NCBI RefSeq assembly: GCF_039542035.1
Contig: NZ_BAABHJ010000020.1
Coordinates: 242,816 to 306,815 of the forward strand
DNA from: Actinoallomurus liliacearum
GTDB lineage: Bacteria; Actinomycetota; Actinomycetes; Streptosporangiales; Streptosporangiaceae
Length of the DNA: 64,000 nt
Direction of reading: 5' to 3'
The notes beneath the pieces are model-generated. The model had not been told where the DNA came from, did not search any database, and saw only the letters and a program-made list of their open reading frames with translations. This document shows positions 26,038-33,066 of the stretch, in pieces. Every line of letters begins with the position of its first letter. Position 1 is the stretch's first letter. The position numbers and the translations under genes are program-made.

Positions 26038-26160
26038 TGGTCCGACCTCTCACCCATTCATCGGACCTCTTACCCGGACATGAGATCACTAGAGGGCACT
26101 GTCCTGGCAATACCCCGCTACATAGTTGTTACTTTCGACGAATTGGTACGACCTCTACCG
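26038..26160. promoter_or_regulatory. Three direct repeats, candidate GntR operators between the fucose operon and its regulator
   Basis: TGGTCCGACCTCTCACCC (26038-26055), TCATCGGACCTCTTACCC (26058-26075) and TGGTACGACCTCTACCG (26144-26160). The first and third contain TGGT-N3-ACCT, matching the TNGTNNNACNA type bound by FadR-subfamily GntR proteins. The first two are 20 bp apart, two helical turns. They flank the divergent promoters. Confidence 0.6.
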
Positions 26161-26200
26161 TCCGGCAGGATGTGACCCGCAGGCTGAGGAGGGAGCGCGC

Positions 26201-26908
26201 GTGACGGACGACGCCGGTGCCAGGACCACCGTCACCCAGCGGGCGATCGATGAGATCAAGACCCGCATCGCCATGGGTGAGTTCGCGCCCGGCCAGCGCC
26301 TGCCGACCGAACGCGACCTCGCCGCCGACCTGGGTCTGTCCCGCAGCTCGATGCGCGAGGCCATCCGCGCCCTGACCGTCATGGGCGTCCTGGAGGCGCG
26401 CCACGGGGCCGGCATCTACGTGACCCGGCTCGAACCGGGCGACCTGCTGGAGACGTTCGGCGTGGTCGCGGAGATCTCCCGCGGCGACACGCTGCTGCAC
26501 CTCGTCCAGGTGCGCAAGATCCTCGAGCCCGCGGCCGCGGCGGCCGCGGCGGCCCGCATCGACGAGGCGGGTCTCGCCCGCCTGCGCGCCGAGATGACCG
26601 CGATGGAGCGCGGCACGACCGCCGAGGAGATCGTCGGGCACGACCTGGAGTTCCACCGCGTCATCACCGAGGCGGCGGGGAATCCGGTGCTCGGCGCGAT
26701 CCTGGACGGGCTCAACAGCCGCACCTTCCGCGCCCGCGTCTGGCGCGGCTACCGCGAGGAGGGCGTCTTCCCGCGCACCTACCACGAGCACGACGCGATC
26801 TACCGGGCGCTGGTCGAGCGCGACCCCGACGGCGCCCGCGTCGCCGCGGCCGTGCACATCGGCGCCGTCGAGGAATGGGCCCGCCGGCAGAGAGGCGATG
26901 AGGGGTGA
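26201..26908 (+). CDS. GntR-family transcriptional regulator (FadR/FCD subfamily)
   Basis: A 235-aa regulator: winged HTH in residues about 12-75 (GQRLPTERDLAADLGLSRSSMREAIRALTVMGVLEARHGAGIYV) and an all-helical FCD effector domain with the metal/ligand pattern EEIVGHDLEFHRVI and YHEHDAIYRAL. It probably represses the divergent L-fucose operon until a pathway intermediate binds. The start is the GTG at 26201, preceded by GAGGAGGGAG. The ATG 25 codons upstream lies in the operator region and lacks a ribosome site. Confidence 0.92.
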   Translation: MTDDAGARTTVTQRAIDEIKTRIAMGEFAPGQRLPTERDLAADLGLSRSSMREAIRALTVMGVLEARHGAGIYVTRLEPGDLLETFGVVAEISRGDTLLHLVQVRKILEPAAAAAAAARIDEAGLARLRAEMTAMERGTTAEEIVGHDLEFHRVITEAAGNPVLGAILDGLNSRTFRARVWRGYREEGVFPRTYHEHDAIYRALVERDPDGARVAAAVHIGAVEEWARRQRGDEG

Positions 26909-26910
26909 CG

Positions 26911-27225
26911 ATGCGCGTCGCGCTGCACACCCGGCTCAAGCCCGGCCGTGAGGAGGAGTACGAGCGGGCACACCGGGAGGTCCCGCCGGACCTCGTCCAG
27001 GCGATCAAGGACGCCGGCGCGCACGAATGGACGATCTGGCGCAGCGGCCTCGACCTGTTCCACGTCATCGACTGCGACGACTACGCCGCCCTGCTGGCCG
27101 CGCTGGAGGACCTGCCGGTCAACGTCGCCTGGCAGGCGCGCATGGCCGGCTACCTCGACGTAGTGCACGACTACTCCGGCGAGGGCGCCGCCAAGGGCCT
27201 CCCCGTCGTCTGGCACCTGGAGTGA
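26911..27225 (+). CDS. L-rhamnose/L-fucose mutarotase family protein
   Basis: A 104-aa dimeric ferredoxin-like protein of the YiiL/RhaM (COG3254) family: MRVALHTRLKPGREEEYERAH with the catalytic His and Tyr, W-rich centre (EWTIWRSGLDLFHVID) and the C-terminal LPVVWHLE. It interconverts alpha and beta anomers, here presumably of L-fucose, for the 1-dehydrogenase. ATG 26911 is chosen with GAGGGG 5 nt upstream. A GTG at 26905 that overlaps the regulator stop is the alternative. Confidence 0.88.
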   Translation: MRVALHTRLKPGREEEYERAHREVPPDLVQAIKDAGAHEWTIWRSGLDLFHVIDCDDYAALLAALEDLPVNVAWQARMAGYLDVVHDYSGEGAAKGLPVVWHLE

Positions 27226-27308
27226 AGGACCGGCGGGGTCGCCTGGACGCCGCCGCCTCGGCCCTCGTCGCCGGCCGGCCCTACGTGAGCGCCGGCGGGA
27301 CAGCGAAA

Positions 27309-27344
27309 GAGCGCGGGCGGGCCACCAAGGGCCCATCCGCGCTC
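27309..27344. terminator. Bidirectional terminator-like hairpin
   Basis: GAGCGCGG (27309-27316) pairs with CCGCGCTC (27337-27344), and an inner GGGCC/GGCCC extends the stem. It follows the mutarotase gene and faces the convergent hypothetical gene. Confidence 0.65.
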
Positions 27345-27353
27345 GATTCGTGA

Positions 27354-27375
27354 TCCCGGCCGCGTCCGGCCGGGA
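27354..27375. terminator. Second hairpin in the same convergent junction
   Basis: TCCCGGCC and GGCCGGGA pair around a 6-nt loop. The left flank (TGATCCC) resembles the start of the dispersed palindrome family, but the rest does not. Confidence 0.5.
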
Positions 27376-27403
27376 CAGGTTCTGTCGGCTGGCCGGCCGA
27401 CAG

Positions 27404-27922
27404 TCACTTGCGTGTGACGAGCTTCCGAAGCCGGCGCAGGAGGTTCCGGACCCCCCCGGCCGGCCGGTCCGCGTCCTCGGTTCGGGCCCGCACGAGGGCC
27501 CGAACCTCTTTGGCGAAGTCGACCGCGGCCTGGCTCACCGACGTCGACCGGTAGGACTTCCTATAGCGCTCGGTCGACAGGTCGCACCAGTCCAGGTGCT
27601 CCTCGGGCGCCGAGTCGATGCTGGAGATGGCCTCGTCTTTCCAGCCTGGCAGCACGAAGGCACCCACGACGGCCCTGTCCACGGGGTGCTCCGACAAGTT
27701 CCGCAGCCCGATCGCGAACGCGCCAACGGCGTAGCCGACGTCCGGCAGGGTGTACCTGCCGGCGAACACCTTCATGGACGGGGAGCAGGTCACCTGGTTG
27801 TAGGACTCCGACTCCGGGTGGGTCAGCTCGTCGATCAGCTTCTTCAGCTCCCACCTCGCGCCCGGGTCACTCCCGTTCGCCGCGAACACGATGATGACCG
27901 GCCCATGCGACGTGATGGCCAT
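27404..27922 (-). CDS. Hypothetical protein, 172 aa
   Basis: I do not recognise this protein. It begins with a beta-strand-like GPVIIVFAANGSDPG, has a central Gly/Ala segment (TLPDVGYAVGAFAIGLRNL) too short and polar to be a clear membrane helix, and ends in a very basic tail (NLLRRLRKLVTRK). The start at 27922 is chosen for AGAGGGAA 6-7 nt upstream. The upstream in-frame ATG at 28009 adds 29 residues of low-complexity type. Lower GC in places than its neighbours. Confidence 0.7.
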   Translation of the reverse strand: MAITSHGPVIIVFAANGSDPGARWELKKLIDELTHPESESYNQVTCSPSMKVFAGRYTLPDVGYAVGAFAIGLRNLSEHPVDRAVVGAFVLPGWKDEAISSIDSAPEEHLDWCDLSTERYRKSYRSTSVSQAAVDFAKEVRALVRARTEDADRPAGGVRNLLRRLRKLVTRK

Positions 27923-28218
27923 TTCATTCCCTCTTCTCTGTCGGTCGAGCGTCGGCGCCTGTTGGCCGCCGGACACAGAAGACGGTCCATCAGCAGGGTG
28001 GTATGGCAACGCGGGCGAACCCGAGGCTCTCGGGTGGGGGTGGCCGCTTCGCCCGCTCGCGGACCTGCTGCGCCGCGTCCTGCGCGCCGACCCGTGGGGC
28101 CCCAGCGACCCGCCGTCGCGGCGCGGCGGCCCGGCTCACCGTCCCCGACCAGGTCGCCTGCGCCGGCGCGCTGGCCCCCGCCCCTGAGGACGAGCGGCCC
28201 CTCGCCGCCTGAGGCGGG
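27923..28218. other. Gene-poor stretch with a possible frameshifted small rightward ORF
   Basis: No recognised gene. On the plus strand the frame reading LGWGWPLRPLADLLRRVLRA keeps good codon bias for the first half, and the overlapping frame from 28003 to 28212 takes over good bias and an acidic ending (VPDQVACAGAL...EDERPLAA). This could be a small gene broken by a frameshift, or chance in GC-rich DNA. Confidence 0.25.
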
Positions 28219-28401
28219 CTACGACTCGCTGGGCATCATCACCCAGAGGATCAGGTAGATCACGAACTGCGGTCCGGGCAGCAGGCAGGACAGGATAGCC
28301 AGCAGCCGGACCGTCCAGGCCGACATGCCGTACCGGCGGCCGAGCCCGGCGCAGACGCCGGCGATGACACGCCCCTTGCGTGGACGGGACAGACCGTTCA
28401 T
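28219..28401 (-). CDS. PspC domain-containing small membrane protein
   Basis: A 60-aa PspC domain: RPRKGRVIAGVCAGLGRRYGMSAWTVRLLAIL, followed by one hydrophobic helix and the usual LILWVMMPSES ending. Short PspC proteins of this size are common in actinomycetes and are linked to envelope stress, usually as membrane partners of larger Psp or sensor proteins, none of which is adjacent. GGAG precedes the ATG. Confidence 0.92.
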   Translation of the reverse strand: MNGLSRPRKGRVIAGVCAGLGRRYGMSAWTVRLLAILSCLLPGPQFVIYLILWVMMPSES

Positions 28402-28510
28402 TTCGGCACTCCTTCGCGTTCGTCTACCAACGACGCTAGGCCGCCCGCCCCGCCCTCACATCGCTCCCGGGGCCGATCCGGGCTCGTCCCGTAGACCTAC
28501 GGGTGACCCC

Positions 28511-29149
28511 TTAGGGGACGTCGACCGACTCGCCCGGCCGGAGGCGGCGGAACTCCCGCTTCTGCCGCTCGCCCTCCCCGGCGAGCTGGCCGTCCAGTAG
28601 ACCCAGTCCGGCGTCGTTGAGCAGGCCGTCGTGGACCGCGAACGCACGGCGGGGCGACACAGCCCGCAGATACTCGATCATCTCCGGGGCCTTCATCCAC
28701 GGCGCCTGGCCCGGCACGAGGAGCGTCGGCACGTCGAGGACGGTGAACGCGTCACCCGGGTGGAAGACCTCCCCGTCGATGAGGAATCCGATGTTCTCCA
28801 CGGGCGGGACGTCGGGATGCACCACCTCGTGCCGCTGCCCGGCCACGGCGACCTCGAAGCCCGCGATCGTCAGCGCGTCGCCCTCGCCGACCGTACGGAC
28901 CCGGTCCCCCAGGTCGCTCAGGTCGTCGGCGACGGCCCGGCAGGTGTAGACGGTGAGCCGCGGGTCGTCCGCGACGGCCTGGCGCAGCCGGTCGGCCGCG
29001 TAGTGGTCGAAGTGCTCGTGGGTGATGAGGACGGCCTCCGCGCCCGCGATCGCGTCGCCCTGCGGTGTCAGGCCGCCCGGGTCGATGACGATGGTCCGGT
29101 CGTCCTTCTGGAGGCGGACACAGGAGTGCCCGAGCTTCGTCAACCTCAT
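28511..29149 (-). CDS. MBL-fold metallo-hydrolase
   Basis: A 212-aa metallo-beta-lactamase-fold protein of the UPF0173/UlaG-like group: LGHSCVRLQ, VIDPGG, and the metal motif THEHFDHY, with later FHPGDAF and a C-terminal AVHDG. The substrate is unknown. The ATG at 29149 directly follows CGGAGG, too close for an ordinary ribosome site, so the mRNA may be leaderless or the start could differ by a few codons. It is divergent from the phosphotransferase gene. Confidence 0.9.
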   Translation of the reverse strand: MRLTKLGHSCVRLQKDDRTIVIDPGGLTPQGDAIAGAEAVLITHEHFDHYAADRLRQAVADDPRLTVYTCRAVADDLSDLGDRVRTVGEGDALTIAGFEVAVAGQRHEVVHPDVPPVENIGFLIDGEVFHPGDAFTVLDVPTLLVPGQAPWMKAPEMIEYLRAVSPRRAFAVHDGLLNDAGLGLLDGQLAGEGERQKREFRRLRPGESVDVP

Positions 29150-29280
29150 CCTCCGATCGTGCCACGCGCCCGCCGGCCGCCTCCGCGAGCCGTGCACCGT
29201 TGACGGACCAAGCGACAGCTTGGTAAGTACTGATCAAGGTCGGGGACACCATCGGCGGGGGTGCAGAAGGAGGCCGGACC

Positions 29281-30378
29281 ATGCCCGTTCCCGACCAGCG
29301 GAATCCCGAGGTGACCCGTGCGGTGCTGACCCGCTGGCTGGCCGGGCGGCTCGCCGACGGCGACGTCACGCTGTCCGAACTGGAGATCCCCGGGACCACC
29401 GGGTTCTCCGCCGAGACGCTCCTGTTCGACGCCGAGCACGGCGGCCGTACCGAACGGTTAGTCGCCAAGGTGGCGCCGGTCCACTACCAGGTGTTCCCGG
29501 ACCCGCTGCCGTACGCCGACCAGTACCGGCTGCTCCGCCTCCTCGACGAACGGACCACGATCCCGGTCCCGCCGGTCCGCTGGTTCGAGCCGGACCCGGC
29601 GCTGCTGGGCGCGCCGTTCTACGTCATCGACCGAGTGGACGGCCGGGCCCCCGACGACAATCCGCCGTACCACCCGGCGGGTTGGGTCGCCGAGACCGCG
29701 CCCGAGCGCCGACACCGGATGTGGACGGCGGGCCTGGAGATCCTCGCCGAGGTTCACCGGCTGGACCCGGCGCCCTTCGCCTTCCTCGACCGGCCCAGGT
29801 ACGGGCGGGTGGGACTGGACCAGCGTCTCGGCTACTACACCCACTACATGAGCTGGGCCTACCACCGCCCGCAGCCGACCTGCGCGGCGGCGCTGCGATG
29901 GCTACGCGAGCACCGGCCGCCCGAGCCAGACCCGCCGGTGCTGCTGTGGGGCGACTCGCGCGTCGGGAACATCCTCTACGGCGACGACGGCGAGCCGCGC
30001 GCCGCGCTGGACTGGGAGATCGCCACGCTCGGCGCGCCCGAGGAGGACCTCGCCTGGTACATGTACCTGGACCGCCACCACTCGGAGGGCATCGGCGTGC
30101 CCCGCCTGCCCGGCTTCCCGTCCTACGCCGACACCGTCGCGTACTACGAGGAACTGACCGGCCGGCCGACGCGGCACCTGGCGTACTACGAGGTCCTGTC
30201 CGCCTTCAAGTTCGCGGTGATCATGGCGCGGATCGGGCAGGCCTTCATCGACTTCGACCTGGTGCCGCCCGACAGCGACTTCCCCGTGGACAACACCGCC
30301 TCGCGGCTCCTGGCCGCGCTGCTCGACCTGCCCGCGCCCGGTCCCGTGACCGGCCCGCCGCCCGGAGGCCCGCGATGA
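29281..30378 (+). CDS. Phosphotransferase family protein (APH-like)
   Basis: A 365-aa aminoglycoside-phosphotransferase-fold protein. An N-lobe with RLVAKVAP is followed by the catalytic loop WGDSRVGNILYGDDGEPRAALDWEIATLG, where the usual H-x-D is W-G-D and Asn and Asp are kept. This subgroup is widespread in mycobacteria and other actinomycetes beside acyl-CoA dehydrogenases and is thought to act on lipids or CoA-linked metabolites rather than drugs. GGAGG lies before the ATG. Its stop overlaps the next start (ATGA), so the two form an operon. Confidence 0.9.
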   Translation: MPVPDQRNPEVTRAVLTRWLAGRLADGDVTLSELEIPGTTGFSAETLLFDAEHGGRTERLVAKVAPVHYQVFPDPLPYADQYRLLRLLDERTTIPVPPVRWFEPDPALLGAPFYVIDRVDGRAPDDNPPYHPAGWVAETAPERRHRMWTAGLEILAEVHRLDPAPFAFLDRPRYGRVGLDQRLGYYTHYMSWAYHRPQPTCAAALRWLREHRPPEPDPPVLLWGDSRVGNILYGDDGEPRAALDWEIATLGAPEEDLAWYMYLDRHHSEGIGVPRLPGFPSYADTVAYYEELTGRPTRHLAYYEVLSAFKFAVIMARIGQAFIDFDLVPPDSDFPVDNTASRLLAALLDLPAPGPVTGPPPGGPR

Positions 30379-31463
30379 CGCTCTCCCCGCTCGACGACTA
30401 CCCGGTCCACCAGGTCCCCGACGTCATGCGGCACGTCGGCACCTCCGACCGGAACTTCTACGACCGGTACTACTTCAACTGCCACTCCCGCTCGGACGAG
30501 CTGATGCTGATCGTCGGGCTCGGCCAGTACCCGAACCTGGGTGTCACCGACGCGTTCGCCCTGGTCCGGTACGGCCCGCTGCACCGCGTCGTCCGCGCCT
30601 CCCGCGAACTGGGCGCCGACCGGATGGACACGACGGTCGGCCCGTTCCGCGTCGAGGTTCTGGAGGGCCTGAGGCGCCTGCGCGTCGTCCTCGACCCGAA
30701 CGACCACGGGCTGGCGTTCGACCTGACCTGGGAGGGCGCGATCCCGGCGCAACTGGAGCCCCCGCACTTCGTCCGCGCCCAGGAACGGGTCGTCTTCGAC
30801 TCCCGGCGGCTCGCGCAGACCGGCCGGTGGACCGGCTCGATCACCGTGGACGACACGACGCTGCCGGTGACCCCGGACCGCTGGTGGGGCAGCCGCGACC
30901 GGTCCTGGGGCATCCGCCCGGTCGGCGAGGCGGAGCCGCCGGGCATCCAGGCGAAGAACCCGGCGAGCTTCTACTGGCTGTACGCGCCGATGCAGTTCGA
31001 GGACCACGCGATCCTGTGCATCCTCCAGGAGGACGCCCAGGGCCGGCGGATCCTGGAGGAGGCCGTACGCGTGTGGCCGGACGACCGCGCGCCGGAGTAC
31101 CTCGGCCGCCCCGACTACCGGCCGGCGTACGCCCCGGGGACCCGCGACGTCACCGAGGCGGTGATCTCCTTCTCGCCGCCGGCGGGTAAGCCGTTCGACG
31201 TGCGCGTCACCCCGCTCCTGCCCGTCCACATGATGGTCGGCAGCGGCTACGGCCTCGAACCCGACTGGCGACACGGGATGTACCAGGGCCCGGAGCCGAA
31301 GGTCCAGGGCGTCACGTACGACCTGCGGCGTACGGAGGACGCGGCAAGGATGTGGGGCATGGTCGACGCCGTAGCCCGCTTCGACTACGACGGCGGAGTC
31401 GGCCACGGCCTCTTCGAATACTGGGCCCTCGGCCCCCACCCCACCTTCCCCGACGACGTCTGA
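30375..31463 (+). CDS. Conserved hypothetical protein, phosphotransferase partner
   Basis: A 362-aa protein without signal peptide or membrane helix. Its beta-rich sequence (FDLTWEGAIP, ERVVFDSRRLAQTGRWTGSI, WWGSRDRSWGIRP, FYWLYAPMQFEDHAILC) resembles lipocalin-like/CrtC-type proteins (recent DUF7064/7065 names), a call from memory and not firm. Translational coupling to the phosphotransferase suggests that the two act on the same substrate. Confidence 0.75.
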   Translation: MTLSPLDDYPVHQVPDVMRHVGTSDRNFYDRYYFNCHSRSDELMLIVGLGQYPNLGVTDAFALVRYGPLHRVVRASRELGADRMDTTVGPFRVEVLEGLRRLRVVLDPNDHGLAFDLTWEGAIPAQLEPPHFVRAQERVVFDSRRLAQTGRWTGSITVDDTTLPVTPDRWWGSRDRSWGIRPVGEAEPPGIQAKNPASFYWLYAPMQFEDHAILCILQEDAQGRRILEEAVRVWPDDRAPEYLGRPDYRPAYAPGTRDVTEAVISFSPPAGKPFDVRVTPLLPVHMMVGSGYGLEPDWRHGMYQGPEPKVQGVTYDLRRTEDAARMWGMVDAVARFDYDGGVGHGLFEYWALGPHPTFPDDV

Positions 31464-31544
31464 CCGGCTCTTCGGCGAGATGGTGCGACAGACCGCTTCG
31501 CGGGCCGGCCCGGCGTGATGGCGCGTTGGAGGAAGATGATCCGC

Positions 31545-32414
31545 ATGCCGCACACGACCCGCCCACCGATCGTGGACATCGCCGAAGCCATTCCCGAGCT
31601 GGCCGCTCATGCTCGCACCGCCATCCGGCTGCACCCTCGGCAAGGCGACCCGGGACCGGACGACAGCAGCATCGGCGGGCCGCTGCGGTGGCCCGCCGAC
31701 GAGCCCTGGCCGTTCTGCGACGATCCGCACGGACCGGAGCCGTCCGCCGACGCGCCGGTCGCGATGGTGCCGATCGCACAGATCTACGCGGCCGACGTCC
31801 CCGCGTACCCGTTCCCGCAGGGGAGCGACCTGCTGCAGATCCTCTGGTGCCCCGACCACGACGGGGACTGGCCGGACGAGACGATCAGGGTGCGGTGGCG
31901 CCGCGCGGCCGACGTGACCGCCGTCCTCGCCGACCCGCCGGCGCCGCACATGGTCGAGGCGGAGTGGCTCGTGGCGGCTCCGTGCGTGCTCGACCCCGAA
32001 CCGATCACCGAGTACCCGTACGCGGAGGAGCTTCCCCGGCAGATCCAGGATGCGATCAAGGAGTGGGAGACCGGTTACCCCGCGTACCAGTACGGCCTGT
32101 CGATCGCGTCCGGTTGCAAGCTGGGCGGCGGCATGGCCTGGAACGTCACCGACATGGGGGAATCGCCGGAATGTGCGCAGTGCGGCGCTCCCTCCCACCT
32201 GATCCTCCAACTGGACAGCTCCGAATGGGGCGGTGAATCCGACCGTGACGGCGGGCCGCCCCGCTGGCGGCCGATCGAGGACACCGACCTCCACGACGAC
32301 GCCCGTTTGGCCGCGATACAGCCGACCGGGCTGCAGATCGGCCGCTACAGCCACGGCGGCTTCTTCGTCTGCACCGCCGATCACCGACATCCGGCGACGT
32401 TCCACAGCCAATGA
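31545..32414 (+). CDS. DUF1963-like/conserved hypothetical protein
   Basis: A 289-aa soluble protein of the kind that opens with GGPLRWPADEPWPFC, continues with a Pro/Trp-rich core (LLQILWCPDHDGDWPDETIRVRWR) and a Cys pair CAQCGAPSHLILQLDSSEWGG, and ends near CTADHRHPATFHSQ. Its pattern fits YwqG/DUF1963-related proteins of actinomycetes, with function unknown. The start is uncertain: ATGs at 31515, 31518, 31536 and 31545 are in frame, and GGAGGAAG at 31525 best serves 31545. A palindromic repeat (copy D) follows it. Confidence 0.75.
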   Translation: MPHTTRPPIVDIAEAIPELAAHARTAIRLHPRQGDPGPDDSSIGGPLRWPADEPWPFCDDPHGPEPSADAPVAMVPIAQIYAADVPAYPFPQGSDLLQILWCPDHDGDWPDETIRVRWRRAADVTAVLADPPAPHMVEAEWLVAAPCVLDPEPITEYPYAEELPRQIQDAIKEWETGYPAYQYGLSIASGCKLGGGMAWNVTDMGESPECAQCGAPSHLILQLDSSEWGGESDRDGGPPRWRPIEDTDLHDDARLAAIQPTGLQIGRYSHGGFFVCTADHRHPATFHSQ

Positions 32415-32478
32415 CCGTCACCGAGAGGGGCACGGCCGCACCCACGCCAAGGAGCGCACTGGCGGTGATCACTCTGAC

Positions 32479-32531
32479 CATGATCCCTGGCATGTGCTGC
32501 CGCTAGGAGGCAGCACATGCCAGGGATCATG
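32479..32531. repeat. Dispersed palindrome, copy D (perfect 23-bp stem)
   Basis: The left arm 32479-32501 (CATGATCCCTGGCATGTGCT...) pairs perfectly with 32509-32531 around the 7-nt loop GCTAGGA. It is the best-preserved member of the family, again between two convergent genes. Confidence 0.85.
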
Positions 32532-32611
32532 ACATCCCGGCAGCGACCCGACGGCGAGCGCGGGATGCCGTCACGGCGTCAGCGGGCGCCGAGGTGGTTG
32601 GGAACGAAAAA

Positions 32612-32641
32612 GCCCCGGGCTCGCGGATGCTCGCCCGGGGC
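32612..32641 (-). terminator. Intrinsic terminator of the HesB-like gene
   Basis: GCCCCGGGC and its complement form a 9-bp stem with a 12-nt loop, and on the minus strand the stem is followed by TTTTTCGTT, a real T-tract. It lies 17 bp beyond the HesB-like stop. Confidence 0.8.
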
Positions 32642-32657
32642 CGGTTCGTTCAGGTGG

Positions 32658-32948
32658 TCAGGTCTGTTCCGCTAGACGGAAGGTGACGTCGCCGTTCTCG
32701 TCGACACTCGCGTCCAGCGTCATCTCGTCCAGGATCGTCGCCGCGTCCGGTTCCAGGTAGACACGCGCGCCCTGCTCCTCGACGATCTCATCGCCGGCCT
32801 GCGGCCCTTCGGCCACCGCGAGGGAAAGCGTGCCCGTCTCTTCGGTCTGGCCCTGAGTAGCGATCCGCAGGCCGGTCTGTGGCGAAAGCTCGGGCTGGCT
32901 GGTGACGGTACGGATCACCTGGACCGCCGAATCGGTCAGCGTCAGCAC
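32658..32948 (-). CDS. HesB/IscA-fold protein lacking the cluster cysteines
   Basis: A 96-aa protein with the IscA/HesB beta pattern: MLTLTDSAVQVIRTV, TGLRIATQG, LSLAVAEGPQAGDEIVEEQGARVYLEPDAA and LDASVDENGDVTFRLAEQT. Genuine IscA needs three cysteines, and this protein has none, so a role in Fe-S transfer is unlikely. Such cysteine-free homologues are seen in other actinomycetes. AAGGAG precedes the GTG start. A possible upstream ORF begins at 33015. Confidence 0.85.
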   Translation of the reverse strand: MLTLTDSAVQVIRTVTSQPELSPQTGLRIATQGQTEETGTLSLAVAEGPQAGDEIVEEQGARVYLEPDAATILDEMTLDASVDENGDVTFRLAEQT

Positions 32949-33066
32949 TGTCGACAGCTCCTTCGGTTCGATTGCAGGTCACACGGCGCACGGCCCCGTG
33001 CATGCGCCCAGCCATGCCCGACGCCTCCTGTCGGCAAACATCCGGGATCTAGCGACTTGACGGAAA
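32949..33066 (-). promoter_or_regulatory. Leader region of the HesB-like gene with a possible upstream ORF
   Basis: On the minus strand AGGAGG sits 8 nt before an ATG at 33015 that opens a 75-codon frame overlapping the HesB-like gene. Shortly after that ATG comes a hairpin, GCACGG-GG-CCGTGC. The frame's later part looks like a shadow, so only its first codons might matter, as a leader peptide. Confidence 0.3.

Noticed and set aside
32788..33015. A 75-aa protein from the upstream ORF of the HesB-like gene
   Set aside because: After its first codons it is an Arg/Asp/Gly-rich shadow of the HesB-like gene. Kept only as a possible leader peptide.
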